Below are positions 26,485-35,081 of a stretch of DNA of 64,000 bases, in pieces (the stretch's first letter is position 1; each line of letters opens with the position of its first letter). The stretch is from NCBI RefSeq assembly GCF_024756235.1, contig NZ_JANUGY010000006.1, forward strand, positions 124,001-188,000, read 5' to 3'. Both the position numbers and the translations under genes were made by a program. Source of the DNA: Massilia kyonggiensis. GTDB lineage: Bacteria > Pseudomonadota > Gammaproteobacteria > Burkholderiales > Burkholderiaceae_D. Under the pieces are notes generated by a model. The model was given only the letters and a program-made list of their open reading frames with translations. It made no database searches and was not told the origin of the DNA.

Positions 26485-27717
26485 CTAGACGAGCACCTCG
26501 AGCGCCGCCGGGTGCCCCAGGAAGGCGCCCGGGCTGGCCGACGGGCCGTAGGCGCCGGACTGGAACACGACGATCAGGTCGCCGACCTGCGCATGCGCGA
26601 GTTCCATGCGGTCGGCCAGGATGTCGAGCGGGGTGCACAGCGGCCCCGTCACGCTGGCCGGCCCGCTGTCCACGGCCGCCACGCGGTTGCCCACGGCGAC
26701 CGGATAATTCTTGCGGATGACCTGCCCCAGGTTGCCGGAGGCGGCCAGGTGGTGGTGCATGCCGCCGTCCGTCACGAGGAAGACTTCGCCGCGCGAGACT
26801 TTGCGGTCGACGACGCGCGCCACGTACACGCCGCATTCGCCCACGAGGTAGCGTCCCAGTTCCAGCGCCAGCCGCGCCTGCGGCAGCGCGGCCGTCAGCT
26901 TGTCCACCTCGGGCGCCAGGCGCGCGGCGATGGGCGCCACGTCCAGGCGTTCCTCGCCCGGAAAATACGGGATGCCGAAGCCGCCGCCGATGTTCACCTG
27001 GCGCACGGGGACCGGTGCCGCGTCGGCCAGCCGCAGCGCGAGGTCGATGCTGCGCGCCTGCGCGTCGATGATCGCGTCCGCGCGCAGGCTCTGCGAACCG
27101 GCAAAGATGTGAAAGCCCTGGAAGTCGACGGCGAGCGCGCCCGCCGCGCGCAGCAGGCGCGGGACCTCTTCGGCATCGATGCCGAACGGCTTGGCGCCGC
27201 CGCCCATCTTCATGCCGGACGATTTCAGTTCGAAGTCCGGGTTCACGCGCAGGGCGATGCGCGGCGCGATCCCGAACGCGTCGCCGATGCGCGCGAGCGC
27301 GATCAGTTCGCGCTCCGATTCCACGTTCACGCAGACACCGGCGGCGACGGCCTGCGCCAGCTCGTCCTCCTGCTTGGCCGGACCCGCGAAGCTGATGCGC
27401 TCCGGCGCCATGCCGGCATCCAGCGCCGTTTTCAGTTCGCCGCCGGACGCGACGTCGAGGCCGTCGACGAGGCCCGCCATGTGCTGCACGAGCGCCGGCA
27501 TCGGATTGGCCTTGATCGAGTAATGCAGCAGCACGCCTTGCGGCAGTTGCGCGCGCAGGTCGCGCACGCGCTGCGTGCACAGGGCACGGTCGACCGCAAA
27601 GAACGGCGTGCGGCCCACGCGCTGCGCGAGCCGGGTCAGCGGCATGCCGCCGATTTGCAGGACGTCGTCGACGACGGGAAAGTGGATCTGCGGCGCGTGG
27701 CGTGGTTTGGTGGTCAT
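26485..27717 (-). CDS. PLP-dependent decarboxylase, exosortase A-associated
   Basis: A 410-residue fold-III PLP enzyme of the ornithine/diaminopimelate decarboxylase type. Seen are the PLP lysine in HYSIKANPMPALV, the phosphate-binding GGGFGIPYF, and the late cysteine motif GPLCTPLDIL with a following Tyr (AYGPS). It corresponds to the TIGR03099-type decarboxylase linked to XrtA loci. The start at 27717 overlaps the ligase stop (ATGA). Its natural partners are the acyl-CoA ligase and the ACP at 39978. The amino acid substrate is unknown. Confidence 0.9.
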   Translation of the reverse strand: MTTKPRHAPQIHFPVVDDVLQIGGMPLTRLAQRVGRTPFFAVDRALCTQRVRDLRAQLPQGVLLHYSIKANPMPALVQHMAGLVDGLDVASGGELKTALDAGMAPERISFAGPAKQEDELAQAVAAGVCVNVESERELIALARIGDAFGIAPRIALRVNPDFELKSSGMKMGGGAKPFGIDAEEVPRLLRAAGALAVDFQGFHIFAGSQSLRADAIIDAQARSIDLALRLADAAPVPVRQVNIGGGFGIPYFPGEERLDVAPIAARLAPEVDKLTAALPQARLALELGRYLVGECGVYVARVVDRKVSRGEVFLVTDGGMHHHLAASGNLGQVIRKNYPVAVGNRVAAVDSGPASVTGPLCTPLDILADRMELAHAQVGDLIVVFQSGAYGPSASPGAFLGHPAALEVLV

Positions 27718-29279
27718 GCTTCGGTTGCCTGGAGTGTGTGGCGCAACAGGTTGCGGTCGATCTTGCCGTTCGGGTTGCGCGGCAGCGGGCCGGCACGCAG
27801 GTCGATGCGGGCCGGGACCATGTAGGCCGGCAGGCGGCGCTTGCATTCGGCCAGCAGGGCAGCGCCGTCGATGACGCCCTCTTCCACCGGCACGGCAATC
27901 ACGGCGATCGCCTGCCCCAGTTGCGGATGGTCGATGCCGAAGGCGGCCACCTCGGCGACGAGGCCGGTCGCGTGCAGCACGGATTCGATCTCGGTGGGGC
28001 TGATGCGGTAGCCCGACACCTTGATCATGTCGTCGCTGCGCCCGATGAAGTACAGGTAGCCGTCGGCGTCGCGGCGCACCGTGTCGCCCGACCACACCGC
28101 GAGTTCCGGCACGGGCAGGCCCGGATCCTGGCCGGGCGCGGGGCGGAACCGCTGCGCCGTGCGGGCCGGGTCGTTCCAGTAGCCCAGCGCGACGAGCGCG
28201 CCACGGTGCACCAGTTCACCCGGTTCGTCGGCATCGCATGGCGTGCCGTCCGGGCGCACGACGAGGATCTCGGCGTTCGGGATCGCACGGCCGATCGAAT
28301 CGGGACGGCGTGCGACTTCCTCCGGCGGCAGATACGTGGAGCGGAACGCTTCCGTCAGGCCGTACATCAGGTAGATCCGCGTGTCCGGCAGGATCTCGCG
28401 CAACGCCTGCACCGTGGGCACCGGCATCGCGCCGCCGGAATTCGTGACGAAGCGCAGCGTGCAATCGGCCGGCCAGGCGAGGCGCGCCAGCGCGATCCAC
28501 AGCGGCGGCACGGCGGCGAGGCCCGTGATGCGCTCGCGCGCGACCATCGTCACGATGTCCTTCGGGAACAGGTAGTTCATCAGCACGACGCTGGCGCCGC
28601 GCAGGAAGGCCGTCGTCAGTTGCGACAGGCCGTAATCGAAGCTGAGCGGCAGAACGGCCAGCAGGCGGTCGTCGGCGCGCAGGTCCAGGTAGCCGGCCAC
28701 GCTTTGCGCGCCCGCGACCATGTTCCGGTGCGACAGCACGACGCCCTTCGGCTGGCCCGTACTGCCCGACGTGTACAGGATCGCGGCGACGTCCGTGTCG
28801 ATGCGGCGGTGCGGCGCGAAGTCCGCGGCGGCGCCTGCCGGCCAGGCCAGCACCGGCAGCGCGGCCTCCCGCGGCGGCACGTCACCGTCGGCCAGCAGCA
28901 CCGCGCGCAGGTCCGGGCAACGTTCCAGCACGGGGGCCAGCTGCGCGAGGCGTTCGGCCGTCGTGGCCAGCAGGCGCACGTTGCAGTCGGCGAGGATGTA
29001 GGCGACCTGCTCGGGCTTGAGCAGCGGATTGACGGGGACGAAGACGCAGCCGGCGGCCGCGGCGCCGAACAGGGCGGCCACGTTCTCGATGCGCTTTTCC
29101 ATGTACACGGCCACGCGCGCGCCGGGCTCCAGGCCGGCGTCCAGCAGCAGTGCGGCGACGGCGCGCACGTCGCCGGCCAGCTGGGCATAGCTGCAGCGCC
29201 GGTCGCCGTACGCGAGGGCTTCCGCGGCGGGCGTGCGCGCCGCGGTCTCGAACAGGGAGTCGTGGATCAGGTGGTTCAT
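27714..29279 (-). CDS. Acyl-CoA ligase (AMP-forming), exosortase A-associated
   Basis: The 521-residue ANL-superfamily enzyme has the P-loop LYTSGSTGQPKGV, MYGLTEAFRSTYLP (A5 motif), SGDTVRRDADGY, and the C-terminal lysine motif PNGKIDRNLL. It matches the TIGR03098 type found with the PLP decarboxylase in XrtA loci, and probably activates an acid and loads it on the ACP at 39978. The ATG at 29279 is preferred to 29309 because conserved sequence starts there. Confidence 0.9.
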   Translation of the reverse strand: MNHLIHDSLFETAARTPAAEALAYGDRRCSYAQLAGDVRAVAALLLDAGLEPGARVAVYMEKRIENVAALFGAAAAGCVFVPVNPLLKPEQVAYILADCNVRLLATTAERLAQLAPVLERCPDLRAVLLADGDVPPREAALPVLAWPAGAAADFAPHRRIDTDVAAILYTSGSTGQPKGVVLSHRNMVAGAQSVAGYLDLRADDRLLAVLPLSFDYGLSQLTTAFLRGASVVLMNYLFPKDIVTMVARERITGLAAVPPLWIALARLAWPADCTLRFVTNSGGAMPVPTVQALREILPDTRIYLMYGLTEAFRSTYLPPEEVARRPDSIGRAIPNAEILVVRPDGTPCDADEPGELVHRGALVALGYWNDPARTAQRFRPAPGQDPGLPVPELAVWSGDTVRRDADGYLYFIGRSDDMIKVSGYRISPTEIESVLHATGLVAEVAAFGIDHPQLGQAIAVIAVPVEEGVIDGAALLAECKRRLPAYMVPARIDLRAGPLPRNPNGKIDRNLLRHTLQATEA

Positions 29280-29348
29280 CGATGCCAGGGGGCTGCCCGC
29301 AACGGGCAAATGCCCATCTTACCAGTTCGGGCCGTGCACATAAAACAG

Positions 29349-29597
29349 TCAGCGCCCCACGGGCACGGCGCCGCGGCGGCCGGCAAACAGCGGCGCAAGG
29401 AGCGACCGGTACCAGTTCGTGCGCCGCTCGGTCAGCTCGCCCATGCCCACGACGCCGAGCAGCAGCAGGCCGAAGAACGGCAGCGCCGCGTGCGAAATCA
29501 CGAAGCCGGACAGCATGAAGAAGAAGACGACGGACGCGGCACCGAAACGGACCAGGTCCAGGTACACCGACAACCCAAGGGGGATTTCGCGCTTCAT
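29349..29597 (-). pseudogene. Internally deleted acyltransferase-3 remnant
   Basis: The frame encodes only 82 residues but contains recognisable pieces of an acyltransferase-3 protein in order. The N-terminal helix start is LSVYLDLVRFGAA; next comes the FFMLSGFVISHA segment normally near residue 75, and then a C-terminal tail ending GELTERRTNWYRSLL, normally near residue 350. The middle eight helices are missing, but the frame is kept. It starts 13 bases after the ATP-grasp stop. It is either a decayed gene or a retained two-helix mini-protein. No stop or frameshift is seen inside it. Confidence 0.55.
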
Positions 29598-29610
29598 GAT
29601 CGGCAATGAC

Positions 29611-30882
29611 TCAGCGTTTGGAGCCCTGTTTCTGCAACAGGGGCTTGGTCTCCGGCTTACCCTGGCCTCGTGAGAACACTTTACCCAGGATTTGCTGCAT
29701 GTCCCGCAAGAACGGCTGCGGGTCTTTCCGGTCCAGCACAAAATAATGGCTGCGCGGACGTACGAAGTCGGCCAGGTAGCTCAGCACCTCGGGAATGCGC
29801 TTGAACGACAATGCCCGGTCGGGAATCTTGTGCGCGGCAAACAGGACGCGCGCCAGGCGCTTCGTTTCGGGCACCATGTAGCGGCACCGTACCCCGGCGC
29901 GATAGGCGGGTGCGTCCGAGACGGGCAGGCCGAGGCCGAACAGGCGGTAATACAGGTAGGGGAAATGCGCGCCGGCGTGATAGGCCAGCGGCAGGCTGCC
30001 CCAGAAGCGGCCGTTGATCTCCATGAGCGCCGTTTCGCCGGTGGCGGGATCGTAGCGGTACTCGACCATCGCCACCCCTTCCCAGCGGAGTGCGCGCAGC
30101 AGCGCGATCGACTTGTCCATCAGCGCGCGATGCTGGTCGAGCGGGACCGATTCGCACAGGCTCGACGAGCCGCCCTCCGGCGGCCACTCGTGCACACGGT
30201 AATGCTGGAACGTGTAGTGGGCCTGCCCGTCCTTCATCAGCACGAACTGGCCCAGGCCGTTGCCGGCGACGTATTCCTGGATCAGGGGATACGTGCCGGC
30301 CGGCTCGAACCGGCGCAGGCATTGCATCAGTTCTTCGTGGGTCTGGCAGTAATACGTCTTCTCGGGCGTGACGCCGAACGGCGAGAGCAGCTTCCACGCT
30401 TCGTGCGGGTTGGCCCACTTGAGCACGACGGGGAACCGCAGTTCCGTGCGCAGGCGCTCGGCTTCGTCCAGCCTGGAGATGGTCGCCGTGCGCGGGCCGC
30501 GGATGCCGACCTGTTCCGCGACACGATACGTCTCGGCCTTGTCCAGCACGCTCGCCAGCCGGGGGGCATCGGCAAACAGGCATTTGAAGCCGTCCAGGCG
30601 GTCGCGGTAGCGGTTGAGCAGGACGATGTCGGATTCGGAAATCGCGAACAGGCACGCTTCGCCCAGTTCCTGGCCGAGCGCCACGATCTGGTCGATCAGG
30701 GCGTCGGGCGTTGCCGGACGGACGAGGCCGCGGCGCAGGAAGCGCGAATGCATGCCCAGTGCCGTCTCGCCGCGGCCGATGCCGTACACGGGCACGCCGT
30801 GCATGCCCAGGTCGCGCACGACGGTCAGGCCGATCGGTGTGTCGATGCCCAGGACGATGGCGGGTAGCATAGGTGTGGTCAT
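29611..30882 (-). CDS. ATP-grasp domain protein
   Basis: This 423-residue protein has an N-terminal pre-ATP-grasp Rossmann-like domain (AIVLGIDTPIGLTVVRDLG) and an ATP-grasp core with FPVVLKWANP (ATP-binding Lys), QEYVAGNGLGQFVL, and the metal-binding MEINGRFWGSLPLA. It would form a carboxylate-amine (amide or ester) bond via an acyl-phosphate, as carboxylate-amine ligases do. The C-terminal 100 residues are helical and basic. It overlaps the phosphatase-like gene by four bases, so it belongs to the same operon; a role in decorating the polysaccharide with an amino acid is plausible but not shown. Confidence 0.82.
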   Translation of the reverse strand: MTTPMLPAIVLGIDTPIGLTVVRDLGMHGVPVYGIGRGETALGMHSRFLRRGLVRPATPDALIDQIVALGQELGEACLFAISESDIVLLNRYRDRLDGFKCLFADAPRLASVLDKAETYRVAEQVGIRGPRTATISRLDEAERLRTELRFPVVLKWANPHEAWKLLSPFGVTPEKTYYCQTHEELMQCLRRFEPAGTYPLIQEYVAGNGLGQFVLMKDGQAHYTFQHYRVHEWPPEGGSSSLCESVPLDQHRALMDKSIALLRALRWEGVAMVEYRYDPATGETALMEINGRFWGSLPLAYHAGAHFPYLYYRLFGLGLPVSDAPAYRAGVRCRYMVPETKRLARVLFAAHKIPDRALSFKRIPEVLSYLADFVRPRSHYFVLDRKDPQPFLRDMQQILGKVFSRGQGKPETKPLLQKQGSKR

Positions 30883-31481
30883 AGCGCCTGCTCGTGTGCT
30901 GGATGGAACGCCCGCGGCGTTTGTTTCAGGTGCGGCAGTTCCGCGGCGAGCCGGCGGACGGCCTGGTCGACGCGGCGGAAATTGGTGTCGAAATAGCCGC
31001 TGCTGAGCGTGTGGGGATCATGCAGGTGCGGCACGACCGGCTTGCACCACATGCCCAGCAGGCAGATCTGCACGTCGTCGCGCGGGCCCAGCCGGCGGCG
31101 CAGTTCGTGCGCCTGGCGGATTTCCATGACGAGCAGCAGGTCGCCGGGCAGCACCTTGAAGTCGGTCCAGTCGGTGGCGCGGTGCGCCGTCATGTCGACG
31201 TTCAGGCGTGCCGCGGCCGCGACCGCCTCCGCCGGCGATGCACCGCCGGTATGGGTCGACAGGCCGAACGACGCGACCGGCAGGCCGCATTCCTCGACGA
31301 TATGGTGCGCATAGGCGCTGCGGCAGATATTCCCCTGGCAGATGGGAACGACGCGGCGCACGGCTTCCGGATGCTTCAGCATGAACGGACGCAGGCGGCC
31401 GGTGGCCAGTTCGAGATACGCCAGCAGCAGGCGTACCAGGCCGCGCCAGGTGCCGAAGCGGCGGTTGATCCAGTTTTTCAT
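30879..31481 (-). CDS. Low-molecular-weight protein tyrosine phosphatase-like protein
   Basis: A 200-residue protein with the P-loop ICQGNICRS (Cys48, Arg54; the C-x5-R of LMW-PTPs) and the general-acid Asp in HDPHTLSSGYF (Asp154). An extra N-terminal basic and helical segment of about 40 residues precedes the usual fold. LMW-PTPs in polysaccharide loci normally dephosphorylate the BY-kinase; here the kinase is at 12231 in the divergent core operon. Given its tight coupling with ATP-grasp and deacetylase genes, a non-protein substrate is also possible. It overlaps both neighbours by four bases. Confidence 0.82.
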   Translation of the reverse strand: MKNWINRRFGTWRGLVRLLLAYLELATGRLRPFMLKHPEAVRRVVPICQGNICRSAYAHHIVEECGLPVASFGLSTHTGGASPAEAVAAAARLNVDMTAHRATDWTDFKVLPGDLLLVMEIRQAHELRRRLGPRDDVQICLLGMWCKPVVPHLHDPHTLSSGYFDTNFRRVDQAVRRLAAELPHLKQTPRAFHPAHEQAL

Positions 31482-32509
31482 GCTGCGGCCCTCGTACGTG
31501 CAAGCGCCCAGCGCCCGAAATAATCATAAGCAACCTGTGTGCCCATACGGGGCGCGCTGTGCCAGATCGGCGTGGTCAGCAGCAGGTTGCGTTCGTCGCG
31601 GCAGGCCGGATCGTCGGCCGCGCGCACCATGCCGCACGCGTCGAAACGGTCGTTGTTCGCCTGCAGGAAAGCGCACAGCTGGGTCAGGCGCTGCTGGGTG
31701 ACGCCGTGGCGGCGCGCATGGCGGTAGGCCAGGTCGTCCTTCTGCACGAATTCGAACGGGTGCGTCAGGATGACCACCAGCGGCACGCCCGCCGCCTGCG
31801 CCTTGTTCAACAACACGCGCATTTCCGCGAAGCTCGTACCGGCGATGCTGAGCGCCTTCAGGTGCGTACGTCCGCCGATCTGCCAGTCCGAGTACGTGAG
31901 CACCGGGCATTCCAGCACGCCCAGCCGTTCGTGCGTTCCGCTGTACAGCTTGTAGTCGGGATGGCCGCTGTGGAATACGGACACGGCCACGTTCGAGCTG
32001 TAGGGAATGCCGACCTGGTGCAGCGCCTTGAAGAGATTCTCGTCATGCTGCAGGTTGCCGCTGCGGAAGGCGCGTGGACGCGGCAAATCCCAGTCGGCGA
32101 ATGTGTCGATACCTTGCTGCAGGAGCCGGACCGAATCGTCCAGGCTGCGGCCGAAATAATTGTCGGGCGCCTTGGCGGTACGGGCGCGCTCGCGCCAGTC
32201 GTCATGCTCGAACAGCGACCAGCACGGGTGCGAATGCAGCTGGACCTCGTGCCCGGCTTCGTGAATCTGGCGGGCAATGGCCCGCATTGGATCCGCGCTC
32301 TTGAAATAATAGCGCTGGACCGTTTCGACAAAAAACGTCGCTTCCACCTGGTATTTGCGGAACGTATCGAGCATGAAACCCAATCCTTCCGAACGTCCTT
32401 TGACATTGCACCAGACGTTCTGTTCTGCCACGGGAACACGCGTGGCATCCGCAAAAGCACCTCCGATGGAGAATTCGGTATCGATCGTTATGCAAACCTT
32501 GGTGCGCAT
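31478..32509 (-). CDS. Polysaccharide deacetylase-family protein
   Basis: The 343-residue protein starts with the NodB-like strand CITIDTEFSIGG (two catalytic acidic residues). VEATFFVETVQ and the metal site HEVQLHSHPCW follow, and later RAFRSGN and ILTHPFEF. This is the hydrolase subtype with a long C-terminal extension that differs from the XrtA deacetylase at 15785. No signal peptide is visible. It is the first gene of a six-gene minus operon that runs to the PLP decarboxylase, and it diverges from the DegT gene across a 299-base gap. Confidence 0.78.
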   Translation of the reverse strand: MRTKVCITIDTEFSIGGAFADATRVPVAEQNVWCNVKGRSEGLGFMLDTFRKYQVEATFFVETVQRYYFKSADPMRAIARQIHEAGHEVQLHSHPCWSLFEHDDWRERARTAKAPDNYFGRSLDDSVRLLQQGIDTFADWDLPRPRAFRSGNLQHDENLFKALHQVGIPYSSNVAVSVFHSGHPDYKLYSGTHERLGVLECPVLTYSDWQIGGRTHLKALSIAGTSFAEMRVLLNKAQAAGVPLVVILTHPFEFVQKDDLAYRHARRHGVTQQRLTQLCAFLQANNDRFDACGMVRAADDPACRDERNLLLTTPIWHSAPRMGTQVAYDYFGRWALARTRAAA

Positions 32510-32726
32510 GGGTGTATGGCTCTACTGAAAACTCGGCGCTATGTCGCGCCGGCAAGATGACATTGTATCAACCATCAACTCAACGATGGAGATAATGCCG
32601 CGCGGAAATATGATGGGCTCGAACAACAGGCGGTCGGCGTAATTTCACGGACATGGCCATGAAGCGAAGGCGGTCCAGGTGCAACGCTTACGGTAGCATA
32701 GAAAATTTGCAACTTGCAAGAAATTT

Positions 32727-32742
32727 TGGCAACGCGGCCGCT
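32727..32742 (+). promoter_or_regulatory. Possible weak sigma-54 promoter ahead of the DegT gene
   Basis: TGGCAACGCGGCCGCT keeps GG-N10-GC spacing and a TGGCA -24 element, but the -12 element is CCGCT rather than TTGCT. It lies 67 bases before the ATG at 32809. Given the local GC content this may be chance. Confidence 0.25.
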
Positions 32743-32808
32743 GCGCGCGGTTTTATACAACAGCCTCTCCCGCGGATCGCACGGCGGCGCGCATGTTATA
32801 TTTAATGC

Positions 32809-34044
32809 ATGTCGTCAATCAACACGCCGTCATCCTCCCGCCGCGCCATTCCCCACGTGCCCGTGCTGTCGCTTGCCGCATTCACGGGCGGGCGCCGCGC
32901 CGCGTTGCCGTCGCTGCTGGACGGCGCGGACGTGCGTCTCGTCACGAGCGGCCGCATCGCCATCGGCCTCGCGCTGCGCGCGCTGGGCGTGGGTAAAGGA
33001 GACGTCGTGCTGGTCCCGGCCTACCATAGCCCGTCGATGGTACCGCCCGCGCACTGGTGCGGCGCCGAGGTGGCGTTCTACCGCGTCCGCCCTGACACGG
33101 CGCCCGACCTGGCCGACATCGGCGACAAGGTTGCCGGGGGCCGGGTGAAGGCGATCATCGCCACGCATTTCTTCGGTATCCCGCACGACCTGGCGCCGCT
33201 GCGCGCGCTGTGCGACCGCCACGGCATCGGCCTCGTCGAGGACTGCGCGCATGCGTTCTTCGGCGCGCGCGACGGTGTTCCGGTCGGCAGCACGGGAGAT
33301 TATGCGATCGGCAGCAGCATGAAATTTTTCCCCATCTATGAGGGCGGCTGCCTGGTGTCGCGCCGGCATACCCTGGACGCCGCGCTGCACGGCGCCGGCG
33401 CCGGCTTCGAAGTGAAAGCCGCGCTGAACGCGCTCGAAGCGGCCTTCGTCTACGGCCGCCTGCCCGTGCTGCGCGTGCTGCTCGCCTTGCCGCTGCGCCT
33501 GAAAAGCGCGCTGTGGAACGCGCTCAAGTCGCGCGGCAGCGGCACCAGCGGCGGCGGCACCGCGCCGCCGGCGCCCGCGCTGGCGCCGTCGTCATCGGAC
33601 AGCAGCTTCGATTTCGATGCGCGCTGGGCCGACAAGCGCTCGTCCTGGTTCTCGCGCACCGTGCTGCGCGGCGTGTCGCCCGCACGCATCGTCGCGCGGC
33701 GCCGGCGCAACTATCTGGATCTGCAGCGCGCGCTGGACGGCGTACCCGGCTGCAGCCCCCTGTTCCCCCGCCTGCCCGACGGCGCCTGTCCTTGGATGTT
33801 CCCGCTGGTCGTGGACCGCCCCGAGGCCGTGGCCGCCGCGTTGCTGCGCGCCGGCGTGCCGATCACGCGCTTCGGCGCGACGCTGTGGCCGGGCGTCGAC
33901 GCGGGCGTGTGCGCCAACAGCGCGGACCTGGGTCGGCGCCTGATCGCCCTCCCCTGCCACCAGGCGCTGGAGGACGACGAGCGAACGTGGCTGCACGCGC
34001 AGGTGCGCCAGGCGCTGGAAACCTGCGCGGCGGTGCCGGCATGA
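32809..34044 (+). CDS. DegT/DnrJ/EryC1/StrS-family PLP enzyme
   Basis: A 411-residue fold-I PLP enzyme of the sugar aminotransferase type. TSGRIAIGLAL holds the phosphate-binding Ser/Gly, and VEDCAHAFFG provides the PLP Asp. The Schiff-base lysine is Lys172 in GSSMKFFPIYEGG. A low-complexity Gly/Ser/Ala insert (about 243-265) is unusual for the family. Such enzymes aminate keto-sugars; the lysine context (MKFFPIYEGG) differs from the usual KN/H pattern, so another PLP reaction is possible. No good ribosome binding site precedes the ATG. Stop overlaps the next gene. Confidence 0.8.
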   Translation: MSSINTPSSSRRAIPHVPVLSLAAFTGGRRAALPSLLDGADVRLVTSGRIAIGLALRALGVGKGDVVLVPAYHSPSMVPPAHWCGAEVAFYRVRPDTAPDLADIGDKVAGGRVKAIIATHFFGIPHDLAPLRALCDRHGIGLVEDCAHAFFGARDGVPVGSTGDYAIGSSMKFFPIYEGGCLVSRRHTLDAALHGAGAGFEVKAALNALEAAFVYGRLPVLRVLLALPLRLKSALWNALKSRGSGTSGGGTAPPAPALAPSSSDSSFDFDARWADKRSSWFSRTVLRGVSPARIVARRRRNYLDLQRALDGVPGCSPLFPRLPDGACPWMFPLVVDRPEAVAAALLRAGVPITRFGATLWPGVDAGVCANSADLGRRLIALPCHQALEDDERTWLHAQVRQALETCAAVPA

Positions 34045-35081
34045 CCTGGACCGTGGTTCCCGCGCGCGACTTCGAGCGGCATGCCGACCGCTGGCAGCGG
34101 CTGCACGCGGCCGGTCCGGCCTCGCCCCTGCTCGCGGTCGACTTCGTGCGGCCCCTGCTGGAAGTGTTCGGCACGGGTCGCGAGATGCTCGCCTGGCATG
34201 ACAGCGATGGCCAGACGGACGCGATGACGATCGTGACGCCCGGCCGCTTCGGCGCGTGGAACACGTTCCAGCCGGCCCAGGCGCCCGTCGGCCTGTGGCT
34301 GCAGCGCGATTCCCGCCGCGCCGACGGCCTGCTTGCGGGCCTGCTCCGCGCCCTGCCGGGCCCCGCGCTGATGCTGGGCCTCACGCAGTGCGATCCGATG
34401 CTGATGCCACGCCCGAAAGGCAGCCACAGCTTCGATTACATCGAGACGGCGCGCATCACGCTGCAAGGCACCTTCGAGGACTACTGGAATGCGCGCGGCA
34501 AGAACCTGCGCAGCAACCTGAAGAAACAGCGCAACCGCCTGCGCCAGGAAGGCATCGCGACGCGCCTGGAAATCGTGCGCGATCCGGGGCTCATGGCCGG
34601 TGCCGTGGCCGACTACGGCAAGCTCGAGACGAGCGGCTGGAAGGCTTCCGAAGGCACTGCCGTCGCCGCGGACAACGACCAGGGCCGCTTCTACCGCGCG
34701 CTGCTGGAAGGGTTCGCGCAGCGCGGCGCGGCCAGCGTCTATCGTTACTGGTTCGACGGCCCCGACGGCCCGCAATTGGCCGCGATGGACCTGTGCGTCG
34801 AAGGGGGCAACTGCATCGTGATCCTCAAGACGGCGTACGACGAGGCACTCGGCCCGCAATTGTCGCCGGCCCTGCTGATGCGCGAGGAAGCGACCCGCAG
34901 CCTGTTCGACGAAGGCCGCTTCGAACGGATCGAATTCTATGGACGGGTGATGGAATGGCACACCCGCTGGACCGACGAGATCCGCACGATGTACCACCTG
35001 AACGGCTACCGCTGGCCGTTGCTGGGCCGCTTGCGCGCCGGCGGCGCCAAGGATGTTCCGCTGCCCTCCGGTCAGTGCTGA
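34041..35081 (+). CDS. GNAT/FemAB-like (CelD-type) acyltransferase
   Basis: This 346-residue protein has the BioF2-like/GNAT domain of CelD-type proteins: a central basic motif RGKNLRSNLKKQRNRLRQEG (about 152-171), KLETSGWKASEG, YRYWFDG, and a C-terminal IEFYGRVMEWHTRW block. The family is common in polysaccharide loci and transfers an acyl or aminoacyl group. It is coupled to the DegT enzyme by an ATGA overlap, so it may acylate the amino sugar made by that enzyme (inference). Its 3' end overlaps the convergent deacetylase by 10 bases. Confidence 0.78.
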   Translation: MTWTVVPARDFERHADRWQRLHAAGPASPLLAVDFVRPLLEVFGTGREMLAWHDSDGQTDAMTIVTPGRFGAWNTFQPAQAPVGLWLQRDSRRADGLLAGLLRALPGPALMLGLTQCDPMLMPRPKGSHSFDYIETARITLQGTFEDYWNARGKNLRSNLKKQRNRLRQEGIATRLEIVRDPGLMAGAVADYGKLETSGWKASEGTAVAADNDQGRFYRALLEGFAQRGAASVYRYWFDGPDGPQLAAMDLCVEGGNCIVILKTAYDEALGPQLSPALLMREEATRSLFDEGRFERIEFYGRVMEWHTRWTDEIRTMYHLNGYRWPLLGRLRAGGAKDVPLPSGQC

